Notes: a model not told the origin generated them from the sequence alone. A DNA stretch of 50,094 nt from Burkholderia sp. 4M9327F10 (GCF_005503145.1 NZ_SCNV01000033.1:32001-82094); one strand, 5' to 3'; numbered from the stretch's first letter, positions 40,575-48,666 are shown. Made by a program: numbers and translations.

Positions 40575-40985
40575 ATGACATTTGACTATCACAGCGCCAC
40601 TGCCCGACCGCGCGGCAGGCCTATCCATCCGCCGGCTTCGGCCGACGCGCCGCACATGCCGCGGCTTCGTTTCCTGCCCCGCGAGCAGGTCGAAGCCTGC
40701 GCAACTTTCCGCGATGCGTGCGTGCTGGCGTGGAAGAGCCGCACACACCCAGGCATGACCGAGACGTACCTGGCCGCAGTGTGTGATCTGACGCAGCAGC
40801 ACGTGTCCGAGTACTTCCAGGTCGACGAGCGTGACGAGAAGGGACGCAAGCGTCGCCAGTTGCCGGCCGACAAGGTGGGCGCAGTGCAGGAGCAGCTCGG
40901 CAATTGTGCGATCGGCCAATGGCTGGCGCGCGACATGGCGGTGCGGCTCGTCGAGGAATTCTTCGCAGCGGAGAGCGTGCGGTGA
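40575..40985 (+). CDS. CII-like/early regulatory HTH phage protein
   Basis: 136 residues. A basic N-terminus, LPREQVEACATFRDACVLAW, and TETYLAAVCDLTQQHVSEYF, a helix-turn-helix-like segment, then RQLPADKVGAVQEQLGNCAI. Proteins of this form occupy the CII/early-regulator position in Burkholderia phages. It has its own 190-bp upstream region and may have its own promoter. Confidence 0.6.
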   Translation: MTFDYHSATARPRGRPIHPPASADAPHMPRLRFLPREQVEACATFRDACVLAWKSRTHPGMTETYLAAVCDLTQQHVSEYFQVDERDEKGRKRRQLPADKVGAVQEQLGNCAIGQWLARDMAVRLVEEFFAAESVR

Positions 40986-41170
40986 CAGAGGCCGAGGCCG
41001 ATCGGCTTACCAAAGAGGCGTTGCGCACGGCGCACGCCCGGGCAGGAGACAGTGAGTCGGCTACCGAGTCCGAGCTATTTCGGATGATGCGTAACGACGT
41101 GCGACTGCAGGAAGCGTTCGTCGTGGTGGGCATTGCCCGGCTGCGGGGATCACAGAAAATTTTCCACTGA
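40982..41170 (+). CDS. Hypothetical phage protein, 62 residues
   Basis: GTG start overlapping the previous stop (GTGA). VTEAEADRLTKEALRTAHAR followed by a helical RMMRNDVRLQEAFVVVGIAR. Function unknown. Confidence 0.55.
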   Translation: MTEAEADRLTKEALRTAHARAGDSESATESELFRMMRNDVRLQEAFVVVGIARLRGSQKIFH

Positions 41171-41180
41171 CGGGGCGGTC

Positions 41181-41333
41181 ATGAACTTGCACTACCTGAT
41201 CGACGCAGTGATGCGAGCTGCCGTGGGCGCGCTCCTGATCTGCGCATTCTTTCCCGTGCGCCAGCGCTTCGTTCGCCAACTGAGCGTTGGCTTCGCCGTT
41301 TCGCTCGGGATCGCGCTGCTCTGGAGTCACTGA
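41181..41333 (+). CDS. Small membrane protein, 50 residues
   Basis: MNLHYLIDAVMRAAVGALLI and LSVGFAVSLGIALLWSH: two membrane stretches around a basic loop. Ends in TGATG overlap with the next small gene. Confidence 0.6.
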   Translation: MNLHYLIDAVMRAAVGALLICAFFPVRQRFVRQLSVGFAVSLGIALLWSH

Positions 41334-41494
41334 TGTACCTGCTGCAGATCACGATCCTTTACGGCGCATTCGACGCGATCCTCGACCGTATGGGCTTCGG
41401 CACGGACCGCTGGCAGTACTGGGCGCTTAACGCTCTCGCCATCACGATCTCGGTGGTCTCAATGATCGATGTACGCAAGCACAAGGGGAGCTGA
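41333..41494 (+). CDS. Small membrane protein, 53 residues
   Basis: Not a standard call because of its size. MYLLQITILYGAFDAILDRM then WALNALAITISVVSMIDVRK. Start and stop both overlap neighbours as TGATG, strong evidence of translation coupling. It forms a pair with the previous membrane peptide. Confidence 0.65.
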   Translation: MYLLQITILYGAFDAILDRMGFGTDRWQYWALNALAITISVVSMIDVRKHKGS

Positions 41495-41772
41495 TGTCTC
41501 ACCACTTAACGAATCTCACCTGGGATATCGACGGCGCGGCCATCGATATCCATTCGCACGGCCTGCTGGTGCTGCTGCGTCTCGCGCATCTGAGCGTGCA
41601 GAGCACCGGCGAATGCTGGGTGACGGTGCCCGAGCTCGCGGTCAAATGCCGGATCTCCGACAGCGGTGTGCGCCGACAACTGAAGGTACTCGAGGCGATG
41701 GGCTTCGTCATGCAACTCAAGGAAGGGCGCCGCACGTCATTCCGCATCAACGTGGCGCCGCGCAATGACTGA
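41494..41772 (+). CDS. Winged-helix phage protein
   Basis: 92 residues with WVTVPELAVKCRISDSGVRR and QLKVLEAMGFVMQLKEGRRT, a clear winged helix. Typical of small regulators or replication accessory proteins just before the replication gene. Overlaps the next gene by 8 bp. Confidence 0.7.
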   Translation: MSHHLTNLTWDIDGAAIDIHSHGLLVLLRLAHLSVQSTGECWVTVPELAVKCRISDSGVRRQLKVLEAMGFVMQLKEGRRTSFRINVAPRND

Positions 41773-42325
41773 AGCAACCAAGAAGCGGCTGCCAATGAAC
41801 GCCGGCCTCGTTGAGGCCGCGATCCGCCGCCACGTCGACCACCGCGCGAACACGCTAATTCCCGAGGCGCCGATCCGCATCGGACGTTACGGCGAGTACC
41901 GCGCGGACTTCTTGATGATCACGGCCGCCGGCTACGGTACCGAGCTCGAGGTGAAGGTCTCGCGCGCCGACTGGCGGGCAGATCTGTCGAAGCCGAAGTG
42001 GCGCGATATGCCCGACTGGGTGACGCGCTTCATCTACGTGGTGCCCGAGGATCTCGGCATTCCCGACTTTGTGCCGGAACTCGCTGGCGTGTGGCACGTG
42101 GTGCCGCGCGTCGTCACGCTCGACAAGTACTCCGACGAGGAACGCCGTGGAACCGACGGATACGAGATCGTGCTGGCGCGTGCGCCGAAGCTCCTGGGCC
42201 GCGAGAAAGTCCCGCCGGCGGTGGTGGCGAAGTGGATGAAAAACTTCTACTACTGCTATTGGGACCAACGCATCCATGCCGAACGGCGTATCGCGCGGCA
42301 CGTTCGCGAGGGTGTCGCAGCATGA
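41765..42325 (+). CDS. MmcB-like putative nuclease
   Basis: 186 residues. EYRADFLMITAAGYGTELEV, KVSRADWRADLSKPKWRDMP carries an ExK-type motif (ELEVKVS) of PD-(D/E)XK nucleases, with the DWxxDLxKPKW pattern of MmcB-like proteins. Such phage proteins may act in replication or repair. Overlaps the replication gene (ATGA). Confidence 0.7.
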   Translation: MTEATKKRLPMNAGLVEAAIRRHVDHRANTLIPEAPIRIGRYGEYRADFLMITAAGYGTELEVKVSRADWRADLSKPKWRDMPDWVTRFIYVVPEDLGIPDFVPELAGVWHVVPRVVTLDKYSDEERRGTDGYEIVLARAPKLLGREKVPPAVVAKWMKNFYYCYWDQRIHAERRIARHVREGVAA

Positions 42326-43431
42326 AGCCATGGACGTGGCGCCACGCCATTATTAACTCGCCGCTGCCGTCTACCACGCGGCACGTTCTCCTCACGCTGT
42401 CCTGCCACGTCAACGATGCTGGCGAGCCCGCGTACCCGTCGACGGCGCTGCTCGCGGCCGAGACAGGCCTGTCCGAGCGCGCGGTCGTCACGCACCTGCA
42501 GAGCGCTGCCGGCCTCGGATGGCTGATCGTGCAGAAGCACGGTTACGGTGGCCAGAAGTGGGCACGCAACCAGTACTACCCACGCGTGCCGGACGGTTTC
42601 GAGTTGCCGGATCGGGATACGCGAGGCACTGAAGCTGGTTCAGTGCCTTCAAAAACGGGGCGAAAGTCAAAGGCACTGAAGGACGTTCAGCAGCTTGTGG
42701 ATAACTCAGGTGCAGAAGGCACTGAAGGAGGTTCAGTACCTTCGGAAAAGGCACTGAACGTCGTTCCAGAAGGCACTGAACCTGACGACACAAAGGCACT
42801 GAACCACGTTCAGTCTAATACTGCAGTAAACCCTGCAGTTAACACTGCAGCAACAGCAACGCGTGAAGCCGATGAAAATCCTGCTGCCGCTGCTGCTCAA
42901 AAAATAGGCAAACCCGAAAACACCGAGGGCGAGCTCACGGACCTGCTGATCGATCTCGAACGGCAGCGAGGCAAATCCCTGACGATCGACCGAACCCGCG
43001 ATCGCGTCCACGTGCTGACGTGGATCGGCAAGGGCGTGACGGCCGAGCAGCTGCGCGCTGCACACGCTGCAGCGGTTGCGGCCCGCGATCGCGACACAGA
43101 CAGCAGACCGACGTATGCCGGTTTCGTGACGACATTCATCGACCAGACGCTGGCGCCGTCGACCAGCGCGACCGCTGCCGGCACCGATGGCGACTGGTAT
43201 CGCGAGCCCGAGGGCGTGGATGCGCGTGGTGCCGAGTTGGAGCAGCGTCCACGCAGACCTGACGAAGACTGGCGCTATTACCGCGTGCTGGTGGCGAAGG
43301 CCTCGCGCGAGCCGCGGGCGATCGAGTTCGTGCTCAGCGACGCGCAGCGCTTCAACCAGGTCGATCTCTACCAGCTCGCACGCAAGACGTTTGGCGACGC
43401 ACTGATGCCCGTGGACGACTACGCATCATGA
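42322..43431 (+). CDS. Phage replication protein with internal origin
   Basis: 369 residues. The N-terminal winged helix (HTH_36 type: AYPSTALLAAETGLSERAVV, THLQSAAGLGWLIVQKHGYG) is followed by a low-complexity linker (residues about 100-180) whose DNA is built of six iterons. The C-terminal domain (GVTAEQLRAAHAAAVAARDR, RPTYAGFVTTFIDQTL) resembles the helicase-loader-binding end of phage replication proteins. The layout is as in lambda O, where the origin lies inside the initiator gene. No helicase or lambda P-like gene follows directly. Confidence 0.78.
   Translation: MKPWTWRHAIINSPLPSTTRHVLLTLSCHVNDAGEPAYPSTALLAAETGLSERAVVTHLQSAAGLGWLIVQKHGYGGQKWARNQYYPRVPDGFELPDRDTRGTEAGSVPSKTGRKSKALKDVQQLVDNSGAEGTEGGSVPSEKALNVVPEGTEPDDTKALNHVQSNTAVNPAVNTAATATREADENPAAAAAQKIGKPENTEGELTDLLIDLERQRGKSLTIDRTRDRVHVLTWIGKGVTAEQLRAAHAAAVAARDRDTDSRPTYAGFVTTFIDQTLAPSTSATAAGTDGDWYREPEGVDARGAELEQRPRRPDEDWRYYRVLVAKASREPRAIEFVLSDAQRFNQVDLYQLARKTFGDALMPVDDYAS
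42624..42813. repeat. Iteron array, probable phage origin of replication
   Basis: Six copies of AGGCACTGAA followed by five bases and TTCAG, at 42624, 42671, 42717, 42749, 42771 and 42794. Copies 1 and 3 are full palindromes or near (TTCAGTGCCT, TTCAGTACCT); copy 4 has TTCCAG and copy 5 lacks the right arm. Spacing falls from 47 to about 22 bp. Confidence 0.85.
42820..42855. repeat. Three 12-bp tandem repeats next to the iterons
   Basis: Units ACTGCAGTAAAC, CCTGCAGTTAAC and ACTGCAGCAACA follow the iterons directly. They encode TAVN/PAVN/TAAT and are A/T-richer than the surroundings, a possible unwinding element. Confidence 0.6.
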
Positions 43432-43715
43432 GCGCGCTCACCTTCGACGATCTGCCGATCGAACTCACAGCACTGCTCGAGCGCGATTCGTGGGTGCGCG
43501 TCGCCGCCTCGGCGTATCGCCGTGACACCAGTGGCGATGCTTGTAGCTGCGTTGATCTGGCGCTGGCCGAAATGATCGACTACCTGCAACAGTCCGTCGC
43601 TGGCCTTTTCAGCCATCGCGCGGCACCGGGTCCTTCGGTATCTGTTTGGCACCCTCAACGACCGCTCTCTTATTTTTCGATTGACGTGACATTCGACGCC
43701 GGCACTGACAAATGA
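43428..43715 (+). CDS. Hypothetical phage protein, 95 residues
   Basis: MSALTFDDLPIELTALLERD ... CVDLALAEMIDYLQQSVAGL. Overlaps neighbours by 4 bp at each end (ATGA). No family. Confidence 0.6.
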   Translation: MSALTFDDLPIELTALLERDSWVRVAASAYRRDTSGDACSCVDLALAEMIDYLQQSVAGLFSHRAAPGPSVSVWHPQRPLSYFSIDVTFDAGTDK

Positions 43716-44128
43716 GCAACGTCATCGACATCGATGCCCTGCGCGTCGCCCGCAAAAACCGCCACGTGCAGCCGGTCGGCGAATGCCGCCACATGCACAT
43801 TACGCTCGACGACAACGGCGACATCGTGAAATGCGATGACTGCGGCGTCCAGCTTTCCGCTTACTGGGCGATCGGCCATTTCGTTGAGTACTACCGGCGC
43901 GCCATTGCGAAGCTGACACACGCGCAGAACGCATTGAACCAGGCGCAGGAGCAGGGCGTTCACCTGATCGCTGCCCGGCGCGTCGAACGCGCGTGGCGCT
44001 CGAGGACCATGGTGCCGGCATGCCCGCACTGCGGCGAAGGCATCGGTCCGAAGGATGGCTTCGGCGGTACGCAGATCAACAAGGCGATTTACGAGCGGCG
44101 CCGGGCCGCAAAGAAGGGAGGCGCATGA
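43712..44128 (+). CDS. Zinc-finger-like phage protein
   Basis: 138 residues with two Cys pairs, VKCDDCG and ACPHCGEG, and a His-rich start (ECRHMHI). The central helix (YYRRAIAKLTHAQNALNQAQ) may be a coiled coil. Probably a zinc-stabilised DNA-binding or scaffold protein; role unknown. Confidence 0.6.
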   Translation: MSNVIDIDALRVARKNRHVQPVGECRHMHITLDDNGDIVKCDDCGVQLSAYWAIGHFVEYYRRAIAKLTHAQNALNQAQEQGVHLIAARRVERAWRSRTMVPACPHCGEGIGPKDGFGGTQINKAIYERRRAAKKGGA

Positions 44129-44514
44129 AGGTAAGCGAACTGAGTGGCGCGCTGCTCGATTACTGGGTCGGCTGCGCGAACAATGGCAAAGGATTCATCG
44201 GGCGCATTGCGGAATATACGGACGGGAAGAGACATTGTGTTGTGCCGGATGGGGTCCGTGGCGAAAGCGGCTGGACGGGCAGCCGGATATACGCACCTTC
44301 ATCCGATTGGGCAGTCGGCGGCCATTTCATCGAGAGCCAAGGCATCTACATACTCAATTACTACGCTCACCCGAAGCCGGATGCAACGCTGGTGTGGACA
44401 GCCGAGATCCGCGGGTCTGAATCCTACGCGGGGCCGACACCACTGGTCGCAGCAATGCGTGCCTTTGTCGGTTCGAAGTTTGGCGAGGAAGTGCCCGACG
44501 AGGTACCGACGTGA
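44125..44514 (+). CDS. NinX/DUF2591-like phage protein, copy 1
   Basis: 129 residues: MKVSELSGALLDYWVGCANN, then SSDWAVGGHFIESQGI and a C-terminal PLVAAMRAFVGSKFGEEVPD. The KVxELxGxxLDYWVxxA...DWxxGGxxIE...A.R..V..KFGxEVxxP pattern is that of DUF2591 (NinX). The function of NinX is unknown; it lies in the nin region of lambdoid phages. Confidence 0.82.
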   Translation: MKVSELSGALLDYWVGCANNGKGFIGRIAEYTDGKRHCVVPDGVRGESGWTGSRIYAPSSDWAVGGHFIESQGIYILNYYAHPKPDATLVWTAEIRGSESYAGPTPLVAAMRAFVGSKFGEEVPDEVPT

Positions 44515-44867
44515 AGGTCCGTGAACTGATCTGCGACCCGCTCGATATCTGGGTATGCCGTGCCGAGCTCGAGGAGTTTACAGGCGCGCGTCTCGACTCC
44601 GGGGTCATGGCTGCTGTCAAGGCGAAGCTCGGTCACGATCTCCCGTATTGGCCGTCGCGCGACTGGCGTACTGGCGGCTTGATCATCGCCCGCGAGCGCA
44701 TCGCCGTTATTCCTGATGGCGATGAGTGGGTCGCCCTGTGGCGTCCGGATAGCTGGCCGACCGGCGTAGTCTCGACCGACGGTCCTGCGATGACAGGTCA
44801 GACCGCGCTTATTGCCGCGATGCGCTGCTTCGTGGCTTCGAAATTCGGCGACGAGGTCCCAGCATGA
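44511..44867 (+). CDS. NinX/DUF2591-like phage protein, copy 2
   Basis: 118 residues, clearly paralogous to the gene before it: MKVRELICDPLDIWVCRAEL, SRDWRTGGLIIARERIAVIP, and TALIAAMRCFVASKFGDEVP. The overlap with copy 1 is 4 bp. A tandem duplication followed by divergence. Confidence 0.75.
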   Translation: MKVRELICDPLDIWVCRAELEEFTGARLDSGVMAAVKAKLGHDLPYWPSRDWRTGGLIIARERIAVIPDGDEWVALWRPDSWPTGVVSTDGPAMTGQTALIAAMRCFVASKFGDEVPA

Positions 44868-45064
44868 AGGCGACCATTCGCGCCGACGGGATGCTCATCG
44901 TTAGACCGGAATCGGACCTCGAGGCTTATGCGCTCAGTCGGTGGAGCGGTGAGAACCTCAAGACCGATTGGTACAACGTGCGCAGCACGGGTCACGCCGT
45001 CATGGTCGACCTGTCGGGGTATGACGTTCGCGTCCCCGGGTACGCTGCGGGCATAGCGCCGTGA
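44864..45064 (+). CDS. Hypothetical phage protein, 66 residues
   Basis: MKATIRADGMLIVRPESDLE ... VMVDLSGYDVRVPG. A small beta-rich domain, coupled by 4-bp overlaps to both neighbours. Function unknown. Confidence 0.6.
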   Translation: MKATIRADGMLIVRPESDLEAYALSRWSGENLKTDWYNVRSTGHAVMVDLSGYDVRVPGYAAGIAP

Positions 45065-45675
45065 GCAAGAACACCGTCAGGTTCCCTGAGAGCGCGATCG
45101 CCGACGGCTTCGTCGGTACCGCGCGGATCCGCGAGGAGATCGCTCGCGCCGCGCACGAGCTTGCCACGGCGGATATGTCGCCGCTGAGGGGCGCGATCAA
45201 GAAGCTGGTGAGCTTCACCGATGCTTTGCCGATTGCGCGCGCAGTCGCCGCGCAGACGGGGCAGACGCCCGAGAAGGTGATGGCCGACCTCCATGCTGCT
45301 GATTATTCCCGCTCGGCCTCGCCGCTTGAGCGCATGCAGGCGCTGGGGCGCCTTGGCCGCGGAAACATGAACAAGACGGAACAGGCCTACGTCGCCGAGG
45401 TTCTCGACCCGGAGCTGCGTGCCGGCTTGATTCTCTGGTACCGCTTCGAGGCGATCAAGCTTCGCCTCGCCGACAACACCTTTCTGACCGTTGATTTCCC
45501 CGTCATCACCGCCGCCGGCGAGCTCGAGTTCCGCGAGGTCAAGGGGCGATGGACTGACGACGCGCGTGCGAAGACGAAAGTCGCCGCGGCGCAATACCCG
45601 TTTCGATTTTTCGCAATTTACCGCGTCGGCCGACACGGCTGGCGTTCTGAAGATCTCACCAGTCGCAGCTGGTGA
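45061..45675 (+). CDS. DUF1064 phage nuclease-like protein
   Basis: 204 residues from GTG 45061 (GTGA overlap). The C-terminal half is DUF1064: NMNKTEQAYVAEVLDPELRA, LILWYRFEAIKLRLADNTFL, TVDFPV, LEFREVKGRWTDDARAKTKV and AAAQYPFRFF. The family is a PD-(D/E)XK-type, Holliday-junction-resolvase-like nuclease of phages (D..., ExK in EVKG). The N-terminal 95 residues are an extra unknown domain (PLRGAIKKLVSFTDALPIAR), an unusual fusion. Confidence 0.78.
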   Translation: MSKNTVRFPESAIADGFVGTARIREEIARAAHELATADMSPLRGAIKKLVSFTDALPIARAVAAQTGQTPEKVMADLHAADYSRSASPLERMQALGRLGRGNMNKTEQAYVAEVLDPELRAGLILWYRFEAIKLRLADNTFLTVDFPVITAAGELEFREVKGRWTDDARAKTKVAAAQYPFRFFAIYRVGRHGWRSEDLTSRSW

Positions 45676-45704
45676 GCCCCTCATTTCACTCGGAGAAAAG
45701 AGAC

Positions 45705-46067
45705 ATGGCCAAATCTAATGCAGAAATTCGCGCCGCTGTGCGCACTGCTGAAGCGCGCATCAGTCGATATCGCGGCGAAGACAACCGGGACGACGCTGCA
45801 CGCAACGAGGGAAGGGAAGAAGACCGAGCCGACATTACGTCGCTGCTTGTCGCGGCACACGAAGCGGCGACATCTCTCGAGGACGATCTGGAAACGTTGC
45901 GCGAATGCCTGTCGCCAGTGATGGATGCCGTTGGAGTCGTCAGCGAGGATGCGATGGACTCAGACGATTCGATCGCGCCGGCGATCAAGAAACTCGAGCA
46001 TCTAGTGAAGCGGATAAGTGACGCCGGGCGCGCCGTTCGGTTTCTGACGCGCAGCGCTCGCATCTAG
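45705..46067 (+). CDS. Hypothetical phage coiled-coil protein, 120 residues
   Basis: Starts at ATG 45705 with GGAG ten bases upstream. MAKSNAEIRAAVRTAEARIS and SLEDDLETLRECLSPVMDAV suggest helical structure. Function unknown. Confidence 0.6.
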   Translation: MAKSNAEIRAAVRTAEARISRYRGEDNRDDAARNEGREEDRADITSLLVAAHEAATSLEDDLETLRECLSPVMDAVGVVSEDAMDSDDSIAPAIKKLEHLVKRISDAGRAVRFLTRSARI

Positions 46068-46078
46068 CGGGGTTCGAG

Positions 46079-46429
46079 GTGAAGCTGACCTTCATCATTC
46101 CCGGCGCGTTCACGGTCTACGGCGTGCCGCAGAGTGAGCGGCGCCGCTGCTATATCAGGTGCGAGGTGGTCGAGCTGGTTCGCTGGCACTCCATGGAGAC
46201 CCGAGTCACGCTGCGCGGATTGCGTCCGGCGCGGACGTCCTATACCGCTTACGTTCGTTTGCCCGGTTGGATCACCCCCCCGGATAGTTGGCCGCGCCTC
46301 GAGACCGGCGAGGTTGAGCTCACCGTGCCGATGCGTTTCAACCGGCGCATCCCGTTTCCCCAATTTCCCGTTGGCGTCGATCGCGTGCGGCCGTACGCCG
46401 GGGAAACGATCCGGAGCGAAGCATGCTGA
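46079..46429 (+). CDS. Hypothetical phage protein, 116 residues
   Basis: GTG start. VKLTFIIPGAFTVYGVPQSE then strands and basic segments ending YAGETIRSEAC. Overlaps the next gene by 7 bp. No family. Confidence 0.55.
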   Translation: MKLTFIIPGAFTVYGVPQSERRRCYIRCEVVELVRWHSMETRVTLRGLRPARTSYTAYVRLPGWITPPDSWPRLETGEVELTVPMRFNRRIPFPQFPVGVDRVRPYAGETIRSEAC

Positions 46430-46878
46430 AGCGCACGAAGCCCATCGAGCGTCGCACGCCGCTGGCGCGCACCGGCTTCTCGCGCAAGCCGAAATCGCCG
46501 TTCAGCAGCTTGGCCAACGCCACGACAACGCGATACCGGGCTCTGGCTAAGCGCCGCGTGAAGAAGCCGACGGTCGCCGAGGGCTCGAAGTACTTGGCGG
46601 CCTGCCGCGGCGAACCCTGCTACCTGAACGTCCTTTGCGCGCGCAGCGATTGGGCTGATCCGACCGTCGTGCCATGCCACGACAACCGTCTCGGCTCGGG
46701 CAAGGGGATGGGGCTGAAGGCAAGGAACGACCGCACGCTCCCCGGCTGCATGCTCTGCCATCGATGGCTTGATCAGGGACCTGCATGCCGTGAGGAGAAA
46801 TTTGCAGTATTCGACTGCGGGTTTGCACGCTGGGAGCCCATCCGCGCACGGAAGATGGGAATCGGGGAGGCAGCTTGA
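46423..46878 (+). CDS. DUF1364 (HNH-like) phage nuclease
   Basis: 151 residues: SKYLAACRGEPCYLNVLCAR, WADPTVVPCHDNRLGSGKGM, GLKARNDRTLPGCMLCHRWL and DQGPACREEKFAVF. The ordered Cys/His residues (C...C, CH, C..CH) match DUF1364, a zinc-binding HNH-type nuclease family of lambdoid phages. The basic N-terminus (MLKRTKPIERRTPL) fits DNA binding. Confidence 0.82.
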   Translation: MLKRTKPIERRTPLARTGFSRKPKSPFSSLANATTTRYRALAKRRVKKPTVAEGSKYLAACRGEPCYLNVLCARSDWADPTVVPCHDNRLGSGKGMGLKARNDRTLPGCMLCHRWLDQGPACREEKFAVFDCGFARWEPIRARKMGIGEAA

Positions 46879-47210
46879 AAATAGTTCTGGAGGTTCAGGT
46901 CCCGCAGGAAGTGACCGTTTTCTACGGGAAGTACAAAAACCGCATCTCGGCCGTCGAGGATCTGGTGCCGCTTCACACATCGGTCCGCGCGCTTCGCCGG
47001 ATCGTAATTGATGGCGTGCGGGACGAGGTCGCGATCGAGGCCTTGGCGTTCATTCCGGAGCGGTGCCGGAAAAGCATTCTGGGGCCGCGCTCGAAGTGGA
47101 TCGACGACGAATATCGCTGGTGCCTCGTCTACATCCAGGACAACCGCAAGACGCTGACGCAGTTCATCGCGAGCGGCGAACACGAGCGGAAAGTCGGGGA
47201 GAACATCTAA
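46875..47210 (+). CDS. Hypothetical phage protein, 111 residues
   Basis: MKIVLEVQVPQEVTVFYGKY, LRRIVIDGVRDEVAIEALAF and SKWIDDEYRWCLVYIQDNRK. Beta-rich, unknown family. Ends overlap neighbours. Confidence 0.55.
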   Translation: MKIVLEVQVPQEVTVFYGKYKNRISAVEDLVPLHTSVRALRRIVIDGVRDEVAIEALAFIPERCRKSILGPRSKWIDDEYRWCLVYIQDNRKTLTQFIASGEHERKVGENI

Positions 47211-47800
47211 TGCCGCGCGCTCGTTGGCTCCCCGAAGACGATGCTCTCCTGACGGAGATCTGGAAGGACCCTGCGCCCATCAAGACGCAGCTCGACAAAT
47301 TCCCCGGGCGCACCGAAGCCGGCCTCGGCGCCCGCGCGACCGTTCTGAAGCTGCCGGACCGCCGCATGTTCGCGAACACCGAGCGCGGTGCGGCGACCAC
47401 GTTCGCCCGGCTCCAGCAACTGCTCGAGGCGAAGCCCGGCACGATGGACGAGCTCGCTGCCCGCGCTCATGTGTCGAAAGCCACCGTGCGCCGATTTATC
47501 CAGACACAGCGTGCGGACATCCATATCTTGAAATTCCGCCCGCGCGGTGAGAACGGTTACGCGGCTGCTGTCTGGACGTGGGGGCCGGGCGAGGATGCGC
47601 AGCGGCCGCCGCCGAAAGCCCCCAAAGATTGCGCGCTGGCGTATTACCGGCGCATGCGCCGTGATCCGTTTTTTAGAGCCAAATGCTCGGCGCGTGCGCA
47701 CCGCCGCTATGAGACGAAGAAAGGGACTTGGGTGCGCCGTGATCCCGCCGCGGTGGCGCTTTTCGGGCCGGCGACTCCGAATGATGACAGCGGAACTTGA
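47210..47800 (+). CDS. Winged-helix/HTH phage protein
   Basis: 196 residues. An N-terminal Myb-like unit (ARWLPEDDALLTEIWKDPAP), then TFARLQQLLEAKPGTMDELA and ARAHVSKATVRRFIQTQRAD, a winged helix. Probably a DNA-binding regulator of late or replication genes. Confidence 0.6.
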   Translation: MPRARWLPEDDALLTEIWKDPAPIKTQLDKFPGRTEAGLGARATVLKLPDRRMFANTERGAATTFARLQQLLEAKPGTMDELAARAHVSKATVRRFIQTQRADIHILKFRPRGENGYAAAVWTWGPGEDAQRPPPKAPKDCALAYYRRMRRDPFFRAKCSARAHRRYETKKGTWVRRDPAAVALFGPATPNDDSGT

Positions 47801-47972
47801 AGACTGGCAGTTCGACGACCCAGCCACCGTGCTCGAGAAGATACGGGGCGAGCGATGCGCCGATTGCATGCACGCCGTGAAGCGCGTCGACGACAAGGGA
47901 CTGCCAAAGATGGTTTGCAGGAAAGGCAAGAGATACGGAACGCGATGCGCGAAATACAAGGAAACCACATGA
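47781..47972 (+). CDS. Small Cys-rich phage protein, 63 residues
   Basis: MMTAELEDWQFDDPATVLEK then GERCADCMHAVKRVDDKGLP and VCRKGKRYGTRCAKYKETT. Four Cys (CADC, C, C) suggest a zinc ribbon. It overlaps the end of the gene before it and the next gene's start. Confidence 0.6.
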   Translation: MMTAELEDWQFDDPATVLEKIRGERCADCMHAVKRVDDKGLPKMVCRKGKRYGTRCAKYKETT

Positions 47973-48655
47973 CCGATACCGAACAGAAGCTCTTCCGCAC
48001 GCCGCAGGATGCGCTTGTCTTCGCCTTCAACTATTCGACACAGACGCGCGATCGCTCGGCAATGGATAGAATGGCTGCCCCATCACCACGCACGGGCAAA
48101 GGGCTCAGCGGTAACGACGGCGCGGCGCAGGCGGGCATGATCCGCCGCGAGCTTGAGCAACTGACGGATATCGAGCGGGCGGTGCTTGTCGCACGCTTCG
48201 CTCCGCGTTCGTCGCCGTGCGCATGCGGGCGTGCATGCTGCTGCGGGCACATCCCAAATCCGGAGTATGCAGACGCGATTCGCACGCTTGAACAGGCAGC
48301 GATGGCCATACTTCCGTCGGGAACGCTGGTGCACTATCAACTGCGGCGCGGACTTGTCGAGAAGGCGACGGGCATCAAGATCGAGATCAAAGCCCTCGCA
48401 ATTAAGTGCGGCGTCGCCGAGCGGACCGCATACGCGCACTGGGAAGTGATCAAGCACTGGTTTCTCGGGACCGCGAAACCGAAGAAATCGAAGGAAGCCA
48501 GGCGTAGGAGAGTCGCGGCTGGCGGCGGCGCCGCGGACATACCGGGCGAATCCGAACTGGTCACCGAGGTGGCCACCGCCGTCGATGGCATCGAATCAAA
48601 GGCTCGGAAGCACGCCGATGAACTGCTCAGCGCGCTCGACTGCGTGCGGTCGTGA
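47969..48655 (+). CDS. Candidate late-gene regulator (antiterminator Q-like)
   Basis: 228 residues: a Cys cluster (PCACGRACCCGH) flanked by ELEQLTDIERAVLVARFAPR, and a helix-turn-helix-like part (IEIKALAIKCGVAERTAYAH). Its place directly before a promoter with an immediate strong terminator matches lambda Q, although the sequence itself is not diagnostic. Call by position and HTH. Confidence 0.55.
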   Translation: MTDTEQKLFRTPQDALVFAFNYSTQTRDRSAMDRMAAPSPRTGKGLSGNDGAAQAGMIRRELEQLTDIERAVLVARFAPRSSPCACGRACCCGHIPNPEYADAIRTLEQAAMAILPSGTLVHYQLRRGLVEKATGIKIEIKALAIKCGVAERTAYAHWEVIKHWFLGTAKPKKSKEARRRRVAAGGGAADIPGESELVTEVATAVDGIESKARKHADELLSALDCVRS

Positions 48656-48666
48656 AAGACAAACAG

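Noticed and set aside
42624..42855. CRISPR array
   Set aside because: The repeats are short, palindromic, unevenly spaced, inside a replication gene, and have no cas genes; they are iterons.
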